Below are positions 12,313 through 22,956 of a stretch of DNA of 64,000 nucleotides, piece by piece (the stretch's first letter is position 1; each line of letters starts with the position of its first letter). The stretch spans positions 172,501 to 236,500 of the forward strand of contig CAJNDS010002745.1 in NCBI GenBank assembly GCA_905221605.1, written 5' to 3'. This DNA comes from Symbiodinium natans (Eukaryota; Sar; Dinophyceae; Suessiales; Symbiodiniaceae). The notes beneath the pieces are model-generated. The model was not told the origin of the DNA. It did no database searches and worked only from the letters and a program-made list of their open reading frames with translations. Both the position numbers and the translations under genes were made by a program.

Positions 12313-13073
12313 CTGCTCAGAGATGACAACCAGGAATATGGTGGTTTAGGGTTTAGGGTTTAGGGTTTAGGGTTTAGGGTTTAGGGTTTAGGGTTTGGGT
12401 TTTAGGGTTTAGGGCTTAGGGTTCTATAGGATTCCTTTCATAAGGGCGCAAGCAGCCATGAAAAAGAATGGAAACTGCAAATCATGGGTGCATAAGAAGA
12501 TGCTGTCCCTGTCTGCCAAAGTATATGGCTCAAAACACCCCTGGAGATGCTAAAGCCCTAAACCCCTAGATAAAAGCCAGGCCATATACTGTGAACCCTG
12601 TAAGACCTTTGCCCGCGATAAACCATGTAAACCCTACAAACCCATAACATTAAACTCTAAACCCTAAACCCTAACTCCTAAACCCGACGTTAACCCTAAA
12701 CCCCATAACCCCAAACCCCAAATCCTCATGGGTCCCTCCTGTCCTTTAGTCCTTTGAGCACTGCTGAGGCACAAGAAGGCCGAAACTCTGAGTGGGGTCT
12801 TGAAAGGTAGGGTTCAGGGTTTGGGGTTAGGGTTTTGGGAAATGTAAAGGGGTTTTTGGGGTTTTGGGGCTGTCCGTTGACCTAGAAGTCAGGGTTTCGC
12901 GCCGAGCCCTTCAAGCCCAAACAGCCCCCGAAACCTCAAATCTTGAATGGGCGTAGGACTTAGGACCTTGTGTGGGCTCAGCGTTTGGGCTTAGGAACTT
13001 TACCCTAAACCCTAAGCCTTGAACTCGACATCCTAAACCCTTAGCCCCAAAGACCGAATCCCCAAACTCCAAC

Positions 13074-13099
13074 CGCACCTCTGCCTCCAGAGATTGCAC
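13074..13099 (-). CDS. Very small candidate exon, strand ambiguous
   Basis: On minus, GCAGCAG|VQSLEAEV..|GTTGGAG is coil-like. On plus, the overlapping segment 13091-13144 has a good acceptor (CTGCCTCCAG) and a near-consensus donor (CAG|GTAAGG). I cannot choose by eye. Confidence 0.3.
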
Positions 13100-13146
13100 C
13101 TGCTGCAGTCGTGCTGGCGTTGTTTAATGAGGTCTCGAGCTCAGGT

Positions 13147-13248
13147 AAGGGTTTAGGGTTTAGGGTTTAGGGTTTAGGGTTTAGGGTTTAGGGTTTAGGG
13201 TTTAGGGTTTAGGGTTTAGGGTTTAGGGTTTAGGGCTTAGGGTTTAGG
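13147..13248 (+). repeat. TTTAGGG tract
   Basis: Fourteen or so tandem units, one CTTAGGG variant near the right end. A second tract of similar length lies at 13354-13440. Confidence 0.95.
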
Positions 13249-13611
13249 GAGCCCTTGCACCAGCTCCTGGGGCCCCTGCTTGGTTCGGAGACCACGAAGA
13301 ACCCGCCGCGAGTTACGATGCTTCGGATTTCAGTCTCAGGGTCCCGACCTTCTTAGGGTTTAGGGTTTAGGGTTTAGGGTTTAGGGTTTAGGGTTTAGGG
13401 TTTAGGGTTTAGGGTTTAGGGTTTAGGGTTTAGGGTTTAGGGGTTTCGGGTCCCTCAGTATGGTCCCTGAAATGGTGACCCCTGGAATACCCCTTGTATA
13501 TACCCTATACAACCCAAGGGTCAACGCTCTAGCGAGGGTAAGGGATCTGATCCCTCTAGCGAGGGGGGCCACATTCGGGGGCCATTTTGCCACCCGTAGA
13601 TTCGCTTAGGG

Positions 13612-13660
13612 TTCAGGGTTCAGGGTTCAGGGTTCAGGGTTCAGGGTTCAGGGTTCAGGG
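13612..13660 (+). repeat. (TTCAGGG)7 variant block
   Basis: Seven identical TTCAGGG units, immediately followed by TTTATAAGG and normal TTTAGGG units. Confidence 0.95.
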
Positions 13661-13786
13661 TTTATAAGGTTTAGGGTTTAGGGTTTAGGGTGCCTGCCTC
13701 TGCGGGCCCTGGACTTTAGCTCATAAGTCCTAAACCCTAAACCCTAAACCCTATAAACCCTAAACCCTAAACCCTAAACCCTAAAC

Positions 13787-13865
13787 CCCGAAGATCCCAA
13801 TCTCGGGCCTGCTGCTGCGACGCTTCGCTGTGCGCAGTGAAGTCCCGGCTTTGCCGGTACTGGCT
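13787..13865 (-). CDS. Predicted minus-strand coiled-coil exon with telomeric donor
   Basis: Acceptor GCCCCAG, frame SQYRQSRDFTAHSEASQQQA and on to DLR, donor CTTCGGG|GTTTAGGG. The donor is the first repeat of the adjacent telomeric tract. Confidence 0.6.
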
Positions 13866-14149
13866 CTGGGGCTTAGAGTTAGGGGTTTTTAGGGTCTTTG
13901 GGGTTGTTTAGGGTTTTTAGTGTTTTTAGGGTTTTAGGGTTTTTAGGGATTTTAGGGTTTTAGGGTTTTTAGGGTGTTTAAGGGTTTTTAGGGTTTGGTG
14001 TGTGTTTGGGTTTAGGTGTTAGGTTCAGAGGCCTCGGTTCTGCAGTTTCGGAGTTCGGGGTTCGAAGGCGGTTAAGACGACAAGAGGCTGGGCTGTGAGA
14101 GACAGAACCAATCACGCTTGCAGAGGCCAGCACCTAATCGTAAACAAAC

Positions 14150-14275
14150 CCAAGAGTATCCTAAGATAGACTCAACGGTATCCTAGGAATCAACGGGTAC
14201 CCGTTTTGGTTTACCGGGGCTTAGAAGGGAACCTAAACCCTATAAAAAGGAAATAAGGGCCTATATGCTCCCTAA
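14150..14275. mobile_element. CCTAGGAATAA/GGGTACCC short element
   Basis: Contains the family string CCTAGGAATCAACGGGTACCCGTTTTGG, then AAGGGAACCTAAACCC and AATAAGGGCC. Similar strings occur near 1500, 5515, 11645, 47390 and 61080. It looks like a degraded intron-resident short element; boundaries are approximate. Confidence 0.45.
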
Positions 14276-14570
14276 ACCCTAAGCCCTAACCCGTGTAATA
14301 ACCTAAACCACCCACAAAAGAAGGGAATGCGTGCCTACTCTGGGTCCTAGTCAACTGCATCCAAGCTATTTACACTATGTTAAGTGCACTACTGCACCCT
14401 GAGGCCTAGGCCTTAGCACCGTGAAAAACACTAACTTCGCCCCTAGATAAACCTCCAAACCCCCATGCCCGGGTTTAGGGTTTAGGGTTTAGGGTTTAGG
14501 GCTTGGGGTTTAGGGTTTAGGGTTTAGGGTTTAGGGTTTAGGGTGTAGGGTTTAGGGTTTAGGGCTTGTA

Positions 14571-14658
14571 AGCCGCAGGCCCCGCGCCTGCCGCGACGCC
14601 TTCTCCAAGTCCTCGCTGACGAGCAGCAGGGCCTCTTTGACCTCGCGGACCCAGACAA
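14571..14658 (-). CDS. Predicted minus-strand coiled-coil exon
   Basis: Acceptor CTGGCTCCAG, then VREVKEALLLVSEDLEKASR after a short lead. The right flank has TTTAGGG; no clean GT donor is visible on the left. Confidence 0.55.
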
Positions 14659-15710
14659 CTGGAGCCAGTAGTGTTTAGGGTTATAGGGCTAATAGGGTTT
14701 ATAGGGTTTAAAGGGATGATAGGGCTTAAAGGGTTTATAGGGTTTAGAGGGCCAATGGAGCCAGGATTTGTCCGGGGTTGGCCTTTCAACCCTTGGAAAA
14801 GTTTTTTGGAACATGGGTTTAGGGTTTAGGCGTTTTTGGAGACTTGTGTCTCTTAGAAACCCACAAGAAAGAAACATGAAATATCCCAAGAAACCAACCT
14901 GGGTGTGTTTCCATGTTTGCTGGCTTCTATTTTCGATTGTTGCTTGATTTTTGGTGGAGCATTCAGTGGCTACGATTTTCAGTCTAAATATTTAGGGCGA
15001 TTTGGGGTTGAGGGTGTTCAGGCCTTTGAAGGATTTAGGGTGCCTTGGGCTTCTGGTAGTCTGCACTGTAGAGTCCTTACGGATACTGTAACAGTAGGGA
15101 TTCTAGGGGACGCATTCGGGCTTAGGGAGCCGTAGAGCTTCGGAATTGTGTAGCATTTAGGGTTTATAAATCTCCGGTCGGCCTTTCCGAGGGTGTAGGG
15201 GTTAGTCCCTAGACCCCGCCTACTCTCTAAACCCTGCAGCGCAAACAAAAACTCCCCAAAACCCTAAACTCTGACCTCTACACCCATCATACCCCAAACT
15301 CTCTCTAACCCGAAGACCGCAGAGCCCGAAAGCCCAAACCCCAAAAAGAACATAGAAATAAACCCTATTAACCCCAAGAATCCTATAAACCCTCACACAC
15401 CCAACAACTAGAACCCTAAAACCCCTGTAATCCGTATACATCCTATATAAAGCCCTAAACCGTATAAACCCTATAGACCCTCCAAACCTTGAACTCCTAA
15501 ACCCGAAACCCTAATCACCCATCACCCTAAACCCCATGCCCTAAGCCCTAAACCCTCAAACCCTAAACCCCTACAAGCGCCTACAAACCCCTAACCCCAC
15601 ATAAAGCCCTAGAAACCCCTATAACACCCTTATGGACCCCTAGCAACCCCCCAAAAAAAACCCTAGAAACCGCCCACAACCCCCTAGAAGCCCCTGCAAA
15701 CCCTAAACCT

Positions 15711-15834
15711 ACAAACCTACAAACCCACAAACCCACAAACCTACAAACCTACAAACCCACAAACCTACAAACCTACAAACCCACAAACCCACAAACCCAC
15801 AAACCCACAAACCCACAAACCCACAAACCTACAA
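15711..15834. repeat. ACAAACCYAC decamer-like tandem repeat
   Basis: Alternating ACAAACCTAC and ACAAACCCAC units, about twelve copies, grading into CCCTAAA. Looks derived from the telomere-like unit. Confidence 0.85.
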
Positions 15835-15871
15835 ACCCTAAACCCTAAACCCTAAACCCTAAACCCTAAAC

Positions 15872-15935
15872 CGGGGCCTTCTGCCGGTCCTCCTCGGCCT
15901 CCTCACAGGCCTTGAGCGCTTCGAAGGCGGCCATC
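15872..15935 (-). CDS. Predicted minus-strand coiled-coil exon with telomeric donor
   Basis: Acceptor GGTCGCAAG, frame MAAFEALKACEEAEEDRQKA, donor CCCCG|GTTTAGGG. The island sits between CCCTAAA on the left and TTTAGGG on the right, so both neighbouring introns have complementary ends. Confidence 0.65.
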
Positions 15936-16348
15936 CTTGCGACCCCAAAAGGTTTAGGGGGTTTAGGGTTTAGGGCTAGGGTTTAGGGTTTAGGGTTTAG
16001 GGTTTAGGGTTTAGGGTTTAGGGTTTCGGGTTTGGGGTTTGGGGTTTAGGGTTTAGGGTTTAGGGTTTAGGATTTGGGGTTTGGGGTTTAGGGTTAGGGG
16101 TTTCGGGTTTCGAGCTGCATCTGGACTGCGAGGAGCACGTATGCCAGGAATTCGCGATTCCATTCTTCTGGCATTGGAGCAGCTCCTTGGTTGGGGGAGG
16201 CCCTCATCCTAGCTTGAAGGTCCCGCCGCCATCGCGCGTGATGAACCCAAAGGCCACCCTCCACATGGGAATTTCAGAATATACCCTAAACCCTAAACCC
16301 TAAAGCCTAAACCCTAAGCCCTAAACCCTAAACCCTAGCTCACATCAC

Positions 16349-16409
16349 AGCCGCTGGCTCCAGAAGAGTGCCCGCTGTCCATAGCCGCGCCAAGACGCCG
16401 AACACGCGG
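16349..16409 (-). CDS. Predicted minus-strand exon
   Basis: Acceptor GCACGTGCAG, donor GGCT|GTGATGTGAG; reads RVRRLGAAMDSGHSSGASG. Small-residue rich, unlike the strict coil exons. Confidence 0.5.
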
Positions 16410-16575
16410 CTGCACGTGCACAAGTATGCACAAATACCATAATGCTCCCTAACGATGGAATCCCTTGACTATATGCACCCTAAAACGTCGACTCTAAACC
16501 CTGATCCCTAAACCCTGAAGCCGAAACCCTGAACCCGAAACCCTAAACCCTAAACCCTAAATCCTAAACCTAAAC

Positions 16576-16640
16576 GGTTTAAGGCTCTGCGCTGAAAGGC
16601 TCTTGGGCTTCTGCAGGCACTCAGATGTTGAGGCGCTTGC
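16576..16640 (-). CDS. Predicted minus-strand exon with telomere-like donor
   Basis: Acceptor GCTAAGAG, frame ASASTSECLQKPKSLSAQS, donor AAACC|GTTTAGG. Ser/Lys rich. Product unknown. Confidence 0.45.
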
Positions 16641-17377
16641 CTCTTAGCAGATATCGGGCTTACCCCGAAGCCCTTCACCCTAAACCCTAAACCCTAATCC
16701 GAGCTTCTGTTTAATTGGGGGGGGCCCCCCCCCCCTCCACAATAAGGAATGCAGGGTTCCGCAATAGTTGGACCGTGGCCCTGTATTGATTCTCTACTAA
16801 AAACAATAGGCTGCAGATCCCTGAGGTGCTGTAGCTTTGCGTCTCCGCAAGCAAAACAAGATGCCTGCCGACAGATTTTTGAACCCCCCCAAAAAAATTC
16901 CTTTAAATGTGGGGGGTTTGTCCCATACGAAATCCACCCTAATGGAAAGTAGTCTTCCGGCGGGCTTCCGGCCAAAAACAATTTCTTTAAATGTGGGGGT
17001 ATTAATTAAACTGATGCTCGGATTAAACCCCAGACCGTGAAAAAAAAAGGTTTAGGGTTCGGGGTTTGGGGTCCTAAGCCCTTCTTAATCCCTAAGCCCT
17101 AAGCCCCACACGCGAGAGAAGCAACCCCAAGCCCTACACCCAAAACAAGAACTGGCGGTTTAGGGTGTAGGGTTTAGGGTTTGGGTTGAGGGTTGAGGGT
17201 TTGGGGCCCTAAACCTCCAAGACAGGAGCTTCAGCATATTTGTTTGATAATGGGGGGGGGGGGGGGGTGCGACAAGTGTTGAGATTCGCGTATGTTTCGC
17301 GGGCATGTTTCGGGGTATGTTTCGGGGGTATGTTTCGGGTATGTTTCGCGGCATCATGAGCTACTTTACCTGCAAAA

Positions 17378-17418
<41 letters not shown>
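17378..17418 (+). repeat. Long poly-G run between TATGTTTCGGGG repeats
   Basis: About 40 consecutive G, flanked by TATGTTTCGGGG-type units (17290-17350 and 17418-17440). A second G run lies at 17251-17268. Open frames through here are repeat artefacts. Confidence 0.9.
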
Positions 17419-17419
<1 letters not shown>

Positions 17420-17700
17420 ATGTTTCGGGGTATGTTTCGCGGATGTGCAATCCTTGTGCCATTCTTAACACCAAAAAACACAAACCCATGTAGTGGCCAC
17501 TTACATTCCTTACCCAGATACGTAGGATCTACACTACCCAAATTACGGTTCAAATTAAACAGGCCCCTAATCCCTAAAACCCTAAACCCTGAACCGAAAC
17601 CCGAAACCCGAAACCCGAAACCCTAAACCCTAAACCCTATAAACCCTAAACCCTAAACCCTAAATCCTAAACCCTAAACCCTAAACCCTAAACCCTAAAC

Positions 17701-17764
17701 CCCCAGCGTGTGCAGGGCAAAGCGGCTCGGCTTCCAGACTTTGCTGCTCTGCCAGCCGCCGCTC
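17701..17764 (-). CDS. Predicted minus-strand coiled-coil exon with telomeric donor
   Basis: Acceptor CGCAACCAG, frame ERRLAEQQSLEAEPLCPAHA, donor CTGGGG|GTTTAGGG. A poly-G run (plus strand, about 17781-17804) lies just upstream of the acceptor, so the minus-strand intron ends in poly-C. Confidence 0.65.
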
Positions 17765-17804
17765 CTGGTTGCGATTCAGTGGGGGGGGGGGGGGGGGGGG
17801 GGGG

Positions 17805-18028
17805 TTTTAGGGTTTAGGGTTAGGGTTTAGGTTTAGGGTTTAGGTTTAGGGTTTAGGGTTTAGGGTTTAGGGTTTAGGGTTAGGGTTTAGGGTTTAGGGT
17901 TTAGGGTTCAGGGTTCAGGGTTTAGGGTTAGGGTTTAGGGTTTAGGGTTTAGGGTTTAGGGTTTAGGGTTTAGGGTTTAGGGTTTAGGGTTTAGGGTTTA
18001 GGGTTTAGGGTTTAGGGCTTAGGGCTTA
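17805..18028 (+). repeat. Long TTTAGGG tract
   Basis: About 30 units with TTAGGG, TTCAGGG and TTTAGG length variants, directly after the poly-G run. Confidence 0.95.
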
Positions 18029-18309
18029 ATGTTGAGTTCGCATTAATAAACCCCCCCCCCTTCATTGATCAATCTCTCCGGCCAGGGCCTCCTCAATACT
18101 GTTCGCCTAAATCCTGGTAGGACGTAGTATTAGCTTTAGTATTAGGTAGTAGCACCACGCCCGTAAAAACCGGATTTCCGGGTCGGATTTTACAATTGTG
18201 GCGGGCTACACTATTGTGTTCCGGCAGCGGGTTTTTCACAATTGCGGGTGGATCCACTAATGTGAAGTCAACATTAGGGTTTAGGGTTTAGGGGGTTTAG
18301 GGTTTAGGG

Positions 18310-18640
18310 TTCGGGTGTACCCTATCTGGGACCACCGCCCTTGAAAAGGGAAAGTTGCGTGCCACAACGAACCATCAAAAGCCAATGGGCTCTTGTGTGT
18401 GGAGAATTTAGAGCCCCAAACAGCATTTGCGCTGCCCGGAACCTCCTGTTTGTATTCAGCACGGGAATCTTCCACCCAGAGCTCGCCACCCTCGAAAACG
18501 CCCACACTGAGCGTATAGTTCAGGGAACCAGCATCATTTGCCAAGTCACGGTGGACTGCAGCCAGTTGATTGCAACTCACGCACAGTGAGTTCCAAGACC
18601 CCGCGGGCCATATCTTTCGCAACAACGTGTTCATCTGACA
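18310..18640 (-). pseudogene. 2OG-Fe(II)-oxygenase-like double-stranded beta-helix fragment
   Basis: A minus frame of about 110 residues contains VHRDLANDAGS, GVFEGGELWVED, then WHATFPFQGRWSQIGYT. The HxD near the start, the GGELW strand and the later H...R pattern match the iron- and 2-oxoglutarate-binding scaffold of prolyl-4-hydroxylase-like domains; related domains are abundant in dinoflagellate proteins and transposon polyproteins (family knowledge). It runs into telomere-like sequence at its C-terminal side, so it is an exon or a broken copy. Activity cannot be judged. Confidence 0.5.
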
Positions 18641-19174
18641 CCAGAAATCTGGCAGTTGCTCGTAACTTTTGTGTATGGTAAGCCCTGAACCCTAGTGGCC
18701 CTAGTCCCTAAACCCAAACCCTAAACCCTATGGGGTTTTAGAACCGCGGATGGTAGGGGGGCTTCATGGTGATTCGAGGTTTACGATGCTGCTTTCAAGA
18801 TTTGGGTTGTTGTCCTGCAGGTCAGGGCTGAGGGCTGAGGGCTGAGGGCTTAGGGTTTAGGGTTTAGGGTTTAGGGTTTAGGGGTCTAGGGCTTTAAAGA
18901 TTTCAGGAGTTCAGGGTTTCCAGGGTTAAGGGAATTTTGTGTTGAAAGGGTTTAGGGCTTTAAGGTCTTAGGGCTGCACGGCCCTATTTTTAGAGTATAG
19001 TACCCCTACATGTCTGGGAGCATTCTGCTCTGCTCCACGTGTCTTTATCCAGCTTGCACCATAGACACCTCAGCCTGCTAAACCCTAAACCCTAAGCCCG
19101 AAGCCCTAAGCCCCAAGCCCTAAAACCCTAAACCCTAAACCCTAAACCCTAGCCCTAAACCCTAAACCCGAAAC

Positions 19175-19242
19175 CCCGTGGCCGCCTCGCCGGCGCGAGC
19201 AGCCGCAGACGCGGCTTGGGCCAGCTCCTTGGCAGCCTCTAC
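19175..19242 (-). CDS. Predicted minus-strand coiled-coil exon
   Basis: Acceptor GGCGGCAG, frame VEAAKELAQAASAAARAGEA, donor ACGGG|GTTTCGGG, a telomere-variant donor. Strong Ala/Glu helix pattern. Confidence 0.6.
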
Positions 19243-19674
19243 CTGCCGCCGCGCGGGTGGTGGAACTTAGGCATCTGGGGCGTGGGGAATCTAGGGAACC
19301 CTGAACGGCCCTAAACCCTAAACCCTAAACCCTAAACCCTAAACTCTAAACCCTAAACCCTAAACCCTATGGGCTTTGTAGGGTTGAAAGGTTGACATAG
19401 GACTCATAGGACTTATGGGGGGGGCTTGTGGGGTTTGGGGGGGTGATTGTATGCTGCTTTATGCTGCAGGCTGCTGGGTTGAAGGATGTGCGGGTCGGTC
19501 CACAGGAGACAGAGCGGTGATTCGATGGTTTAGGGTTTAGGGTTTAGGGTTTTATGAGGTTTGGTGTTTAAGGTTTAGGGTTTAGGGTTTAGGGTTTAGG
19601 GTTTAGGTTTAGGGCACAGGGCCGGTTTCATAAGTAGGGTTGGCTGAGGGGTCTTGGAGGGCTTCAGAGTTTTG

Positions 19675-19730
19675 GGGCGCGGGTCTTCTTTCTGCGCCTG
19701 CGAAGTGAGGCTTGCGATCGGAACACGCTG
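19675..19730 (-). CDS. Predicted minus-strand exon
   Basis: Acceptor CGTTTCAG, then QRVPIASLTSQAQKEDPRPK. The frame stays open beyond the given left limit with no clear donor. Confidence 0.4.
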
Positions 19731-20287
19731 CTGAAACGTTACTTAAACCCCATGAACCTCAAAACCCTACAGCCCTAGTGGTACTACAAAACCCTAAACC
19801 CTAAACCCTAAACCCTAAACCCTAAACCCTAAACCCCTATTAAGGACTGCTGGTAGAAGGCGGAACCGCGAAACATCCCAGCCTAGAACCCTGCAACCCA
19901 AACCCTAAACCCTCACCCCTCAGGGTGGGACCAGAAAGACTTAAGCACATACTTTTGCCAGCGAGTAGTTGTTGAAACACATGGCCTGTATTTAGGGTTT
20001 GGGGCTTAGGGTTTAGGGTTTAGGGTTTAGGGCTTGTAGACCACACGAGAAAGAAGAGCTCTTTGGGCTTTAGCGGTTTTTGGGTTTGGGGATTTGAGGG
20101 GAGTTGAGAGCTGTAGGCTTTCGTTATAGTTAGGCTTTCAAGCTGTGTGTACCAAAGCTGTCTCCCAAAATGGGGTACACGTTTGGGGGGGGGTTCCTAC
20201 AATCAGGACTGCAACCTTTAAACCAAAAACACCAAAACCGCAAACCGCAAGCCCTAAACCCTAAACCCTAAACCCTAAACCCTAAAC

Positions 20288-20377
20288 CCTCTGCGCCTTG
20301 TCCCTGTTCAGCTCCTGGGTCAGCTGCCGCGCCCTGTCCAGCTCAACCGTGGCGGTCTCCAGCTTCTGCGATGCCTT
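20288..20377 (-). CDS. Predicted minus-strand coiled-coil exon with telomeric donor
   Basis: One of the clearest exons: exactly 30 codons starting KASQKLETATVELDRARQLT. Acceptor CTAAGCCCTCAG, donor CAGAGG|GTTTAGG. CCCTAAA flanks the left and a long TTTAGGG tract the right. Confidence 0.7.
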
Positions 20378-20393
20378 CTGAGGGCTTAGGGAG

Positions 20394-20619
20394 GGTTTAG
20401 GGTTTAGGGTTTAGGGTTTAGGGTTTAGGGTTTAGGGTTTAGGGTTTAGGGTTTAGGGTTTGGGGTTTGGGGTTTGGGGTTTGGGGTTCAGGGTTTAGGG
20501 TTTAGGGTTTAGGGTTTGGGGTTTCGGGTTCAGGGTTGAGGGTTTAGGGTTGAGGGTTTAGGGTTTGGGGTTTAGGGTTTGGGGTTTGGGGTTTGGGGTT
20601 TAGGGTAGGGTTTAGGGTT
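20394..20619 (+). repeat. Long mixed TTTAGGG/TTTGGGG tract
   Basis: More than 30 heptamers. TTTAGGG and TTTGGGG occur in separate blocks with TTGAGGG and TTCAGGG variants between. Confidence 0.9.
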
Positions 20620-21343
20620 TGCTTCCTTAGGGCTGAAGGAGGATTTAGGGTGGTTTGGGTTTAGGGATTAGGGTTTAGGGCTAGGGTTTACTATATAAAG
20701 TTTATCGGGTTTAGAGGGTTTGGGTTTTAGGGTTTCGGGTTAGGGTTTAGGGCCCAGCTACCAGTAGCCTGTCACAGCTCAAGCTCGGCAAGCAAAAGCT
20801 AGGCTTCGATTCGCAGCTTGCTCGGCTTCAGTTCGTGTTGTGAGGGCCTGGGGTTTTTGGGCCAAGCAACATGTCTCATAAACCCTAAACCCTAAACCCT
20901 ACACCCTAAACCCTAAGCCCCCAAATAACCCCCTAAAGTGCGGCATGGCCCCTGCAAGGGGTAAACGCACACATGGATCCCCTAAAGCCCCAAAACACCA
21001 AGCGGGCCCAACCTTTTTGCTTCAGCTTGTCTCTCGAGGCCGTGCCACTTAGCCTACAACCCCCTAAACCCTCAACCCTAAACCCTAAACGCTGAACCCT
21101 AAACCCTAAACCCGAAACCCTAAACCCAAAACCCTGAACCCGCCCCCCCCCCCAAAAAAAAGAAAAAAAAAAGACAGGCAAAACCCTAACACTCCAAGAG
21201 CCCTACTAAACCATACAAACCCTGAAGCCAACACCTCGAAACGCCAACCTCCTAAACCTCCTAAAGCCCTAAAACCCTAAAATCCTAAAGCCCTAAAACC
21301 CTAGCACCCCTAAACCCTGAACCCTAACCCCCCCCCCCCCCCC

Positions 21344-21410
21344 GCCCGCGCCAACGACGGCGCGCCTGTAGGTCCGCAGCAGCCAGGGCCGCCTGACGGC
21401 CGGCGAGATC
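21344..21410 (-). CDS. Predicted minus-strand coiled-coil exon with telomeric acceptor
   Basis: The acceptor CCCTAAACCAG|GAT lies inside the repeat. Frame DLAGRQAALAAADLQARRRW. The donor end falls in poly-G followed by GTTAGGG. Confidence 0.6.
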
Positions 21411-21423
21411 CTGGTTTAGGGTT

Positions 21424-21528
21424 TCTAGGGTCTAGGGTCTAGGGTCTAGGGTCTAGGGTCTAGGGTCTAGGGTCTAGGGTCTAGGGTCTAGGGTCTAGGG
21501 TCTAGGGTCTAGGGTCTAGGGTCTAGGG
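21424..21528 (+). repeat. (TCTAGGG)15 variant block
   Basis: Fifteen exact TCTAGGG units in a row, then TTTCGGG and TTTAGGG. Such uniformity of a variant is best explained by unequal exchange or slippage within the tract. Confidence 0.97.
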
Positions 21529-21726
21529 TTTCGGGTTTAGGGTTTAGGGTTTAGGGTTTAGGGTTTAGGGCTAGGGTTTATGGGTGTACGTTTCTAGGGT
21601 TTATGGGTTTAAGGGTGTAAGGGTTCAGGGTTTACATACAGTTTAGGGTTTATGGGGTTGAGGGCTTATGGGGTTTAGGGGTCGATTATAGGGCTTAGGG
21701 ACCACAAAGCCCAAAAAACCCTAAAC

Positions 21727-21802
21727 TTTGGGCTGTGCAAGACAGGCCAGGGCCGTGGAAATTTCACGACCCCAAGCACGTATTCCTCTTGTAAATCAGC
21801 AC
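21727..21802 (-). CDS. Predicted minus-strand exon with telomeric donor
   Basis: Acceptor CCTGTTCAG, frame ADLQEEYVLGVVKFPRPWPV and on to LHSPK, donor CCAAA|GTTTAGGG. Composition is like a folded domain, unlike the coil exons. Product unknown. Confidence 0.5.
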
Positions 21803-21869
21803 CTGAACAGGGAATGCTTCAAGGGGCTTTAGGGTTTATATAGCTTTTAGGGTTTAGGGTTTAATTAGG

Positions 21870-21969
21870 GGTCCATGTACCTGATTGGGGAATAATCGGG
21901 CCTTAAAGTACTTCCTAAATAGGGACTTTCGGGCCTGAGCATGTAATGGTGAGGTCTATGGACCCTTAG
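21870..21969. mobile_element. GGTCCATGTACC family, copy 2
   Basis: Left end GGGGTCCATGTACC, right end TCTATGGACCC. The interior keeps GGGCCTTAAAGTACTTCC and GGGCCTGAGCAT. Diverged copy. Confidence 0.65.
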
Positions 21970-22580
21970 AGTCAGTACACATGACAAGCAAGACCCTAAA
22001 CCCTAAACCCTAAACCCTAAACCCTCAACCCTTCAGCGCTTACAAGGCTATCGTGGCAAAGAAGTTAAGGCTGAGACTAGCTCCATCTTATGATAATAGA
22101 TACTATGGTTATAAGAATTGCAATAGTTTAGGGTTTAGGGTTTAGGGTTTAGGGTTTAGGGTTTAGGGTTTAGGGTTTAGGGTTTAGAAACGTTAAACCC
22201 CGACATCCCCAGGGTCTGAGCCCTCAACTGTGAAGGCAAGGCTTCTGAAATCTGCTGCCGACCGCTAGCGGAAGCACTGTGACAGTGAGACCCCGGAGGC
22301 GTCTGCCACTACAAGGCCTGCAAGATGGCTCCCGGGCTTTGTGGCGCCTAGGCGCCACCCGGAAGGCCGGCGGAAGTGGTAATGCCGTTCACGGTGCAGC
22401 GTGGTGCAAGCGCCACCGATGCCAAGAAGTGAAGCGGCAGAAAGACAGGCATCCGGCTTGAAGTGCCTGGTCGCCGGGCCCGTCACGGCTTGTCATGGAA
22501 GCACATTGCATATTGGGCGTGCATTGGCTCGTCCAAGGCGTTAACCCTAAACCCTAAACCCTAAACCCTAAACCCTAAAC

Positions 22581-22639
22581 CCCTTTAGTTCTCGACGAGA
22601 GGCTCCGGTCTGACTTGGCAGTGGCATATCCATCTCACG
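22581..22639 (-). CDS. Predicted exon with telomeric donor; strand disputed
   Basis: On minus: acceptor CTCTTGCAG, frame REMDMPLPSQTGASRRELK, donor AAGG|GTTTAGGG. On plus, 22600-22735 is a 45-codon coil-like frame containing ARARLEHNREQRNLAHELAH and ending in TGA. Splice signals favour minus; frame length favours plus. Confidence 0.4.
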
Positions 22640-22844
22640 CTGCAAGAGCCCGTCTTGAACACAACAGGGAGCAACGCAACCTAGCCCACGAGCTTGCCCA
22701 CAAGCACCATGCACTGTGGCGGAAGGCTTGAGGACCGCGCAGGACGTGTCTTCTTGGCAGCGACAGGCACATCCAGATGCGGAGACTCGCTCACACCCAG
22801 GGCTGCCACTGAATCCACTGCATATTGGGGGTTTCCGAATTTAG

Positions 22845-22956
22845 CTTGGCTGCTCTTGGCAGATTAGCAATAAATTTGATTTTTAGCTGCCTTATTAAGA
22901 AACCCAATAAACCCAAAAAAGCTAAAGATGTAAAGTTACAGTAAAGCACCACAAAG
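22845..22956. mobile_element. 112-bp family B element, copy 1, with TSD
   Basis: Starts CTTGGCTGCTCTTGGCAG and ends GTAAAGCACCACAAAG. The 4-bp repeat TTAG stands on both sides (22841-22844 and 22957-22960). No coding role; a conserved minus open frame across copies reflects sequence identity only. Confidence 0.8.
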
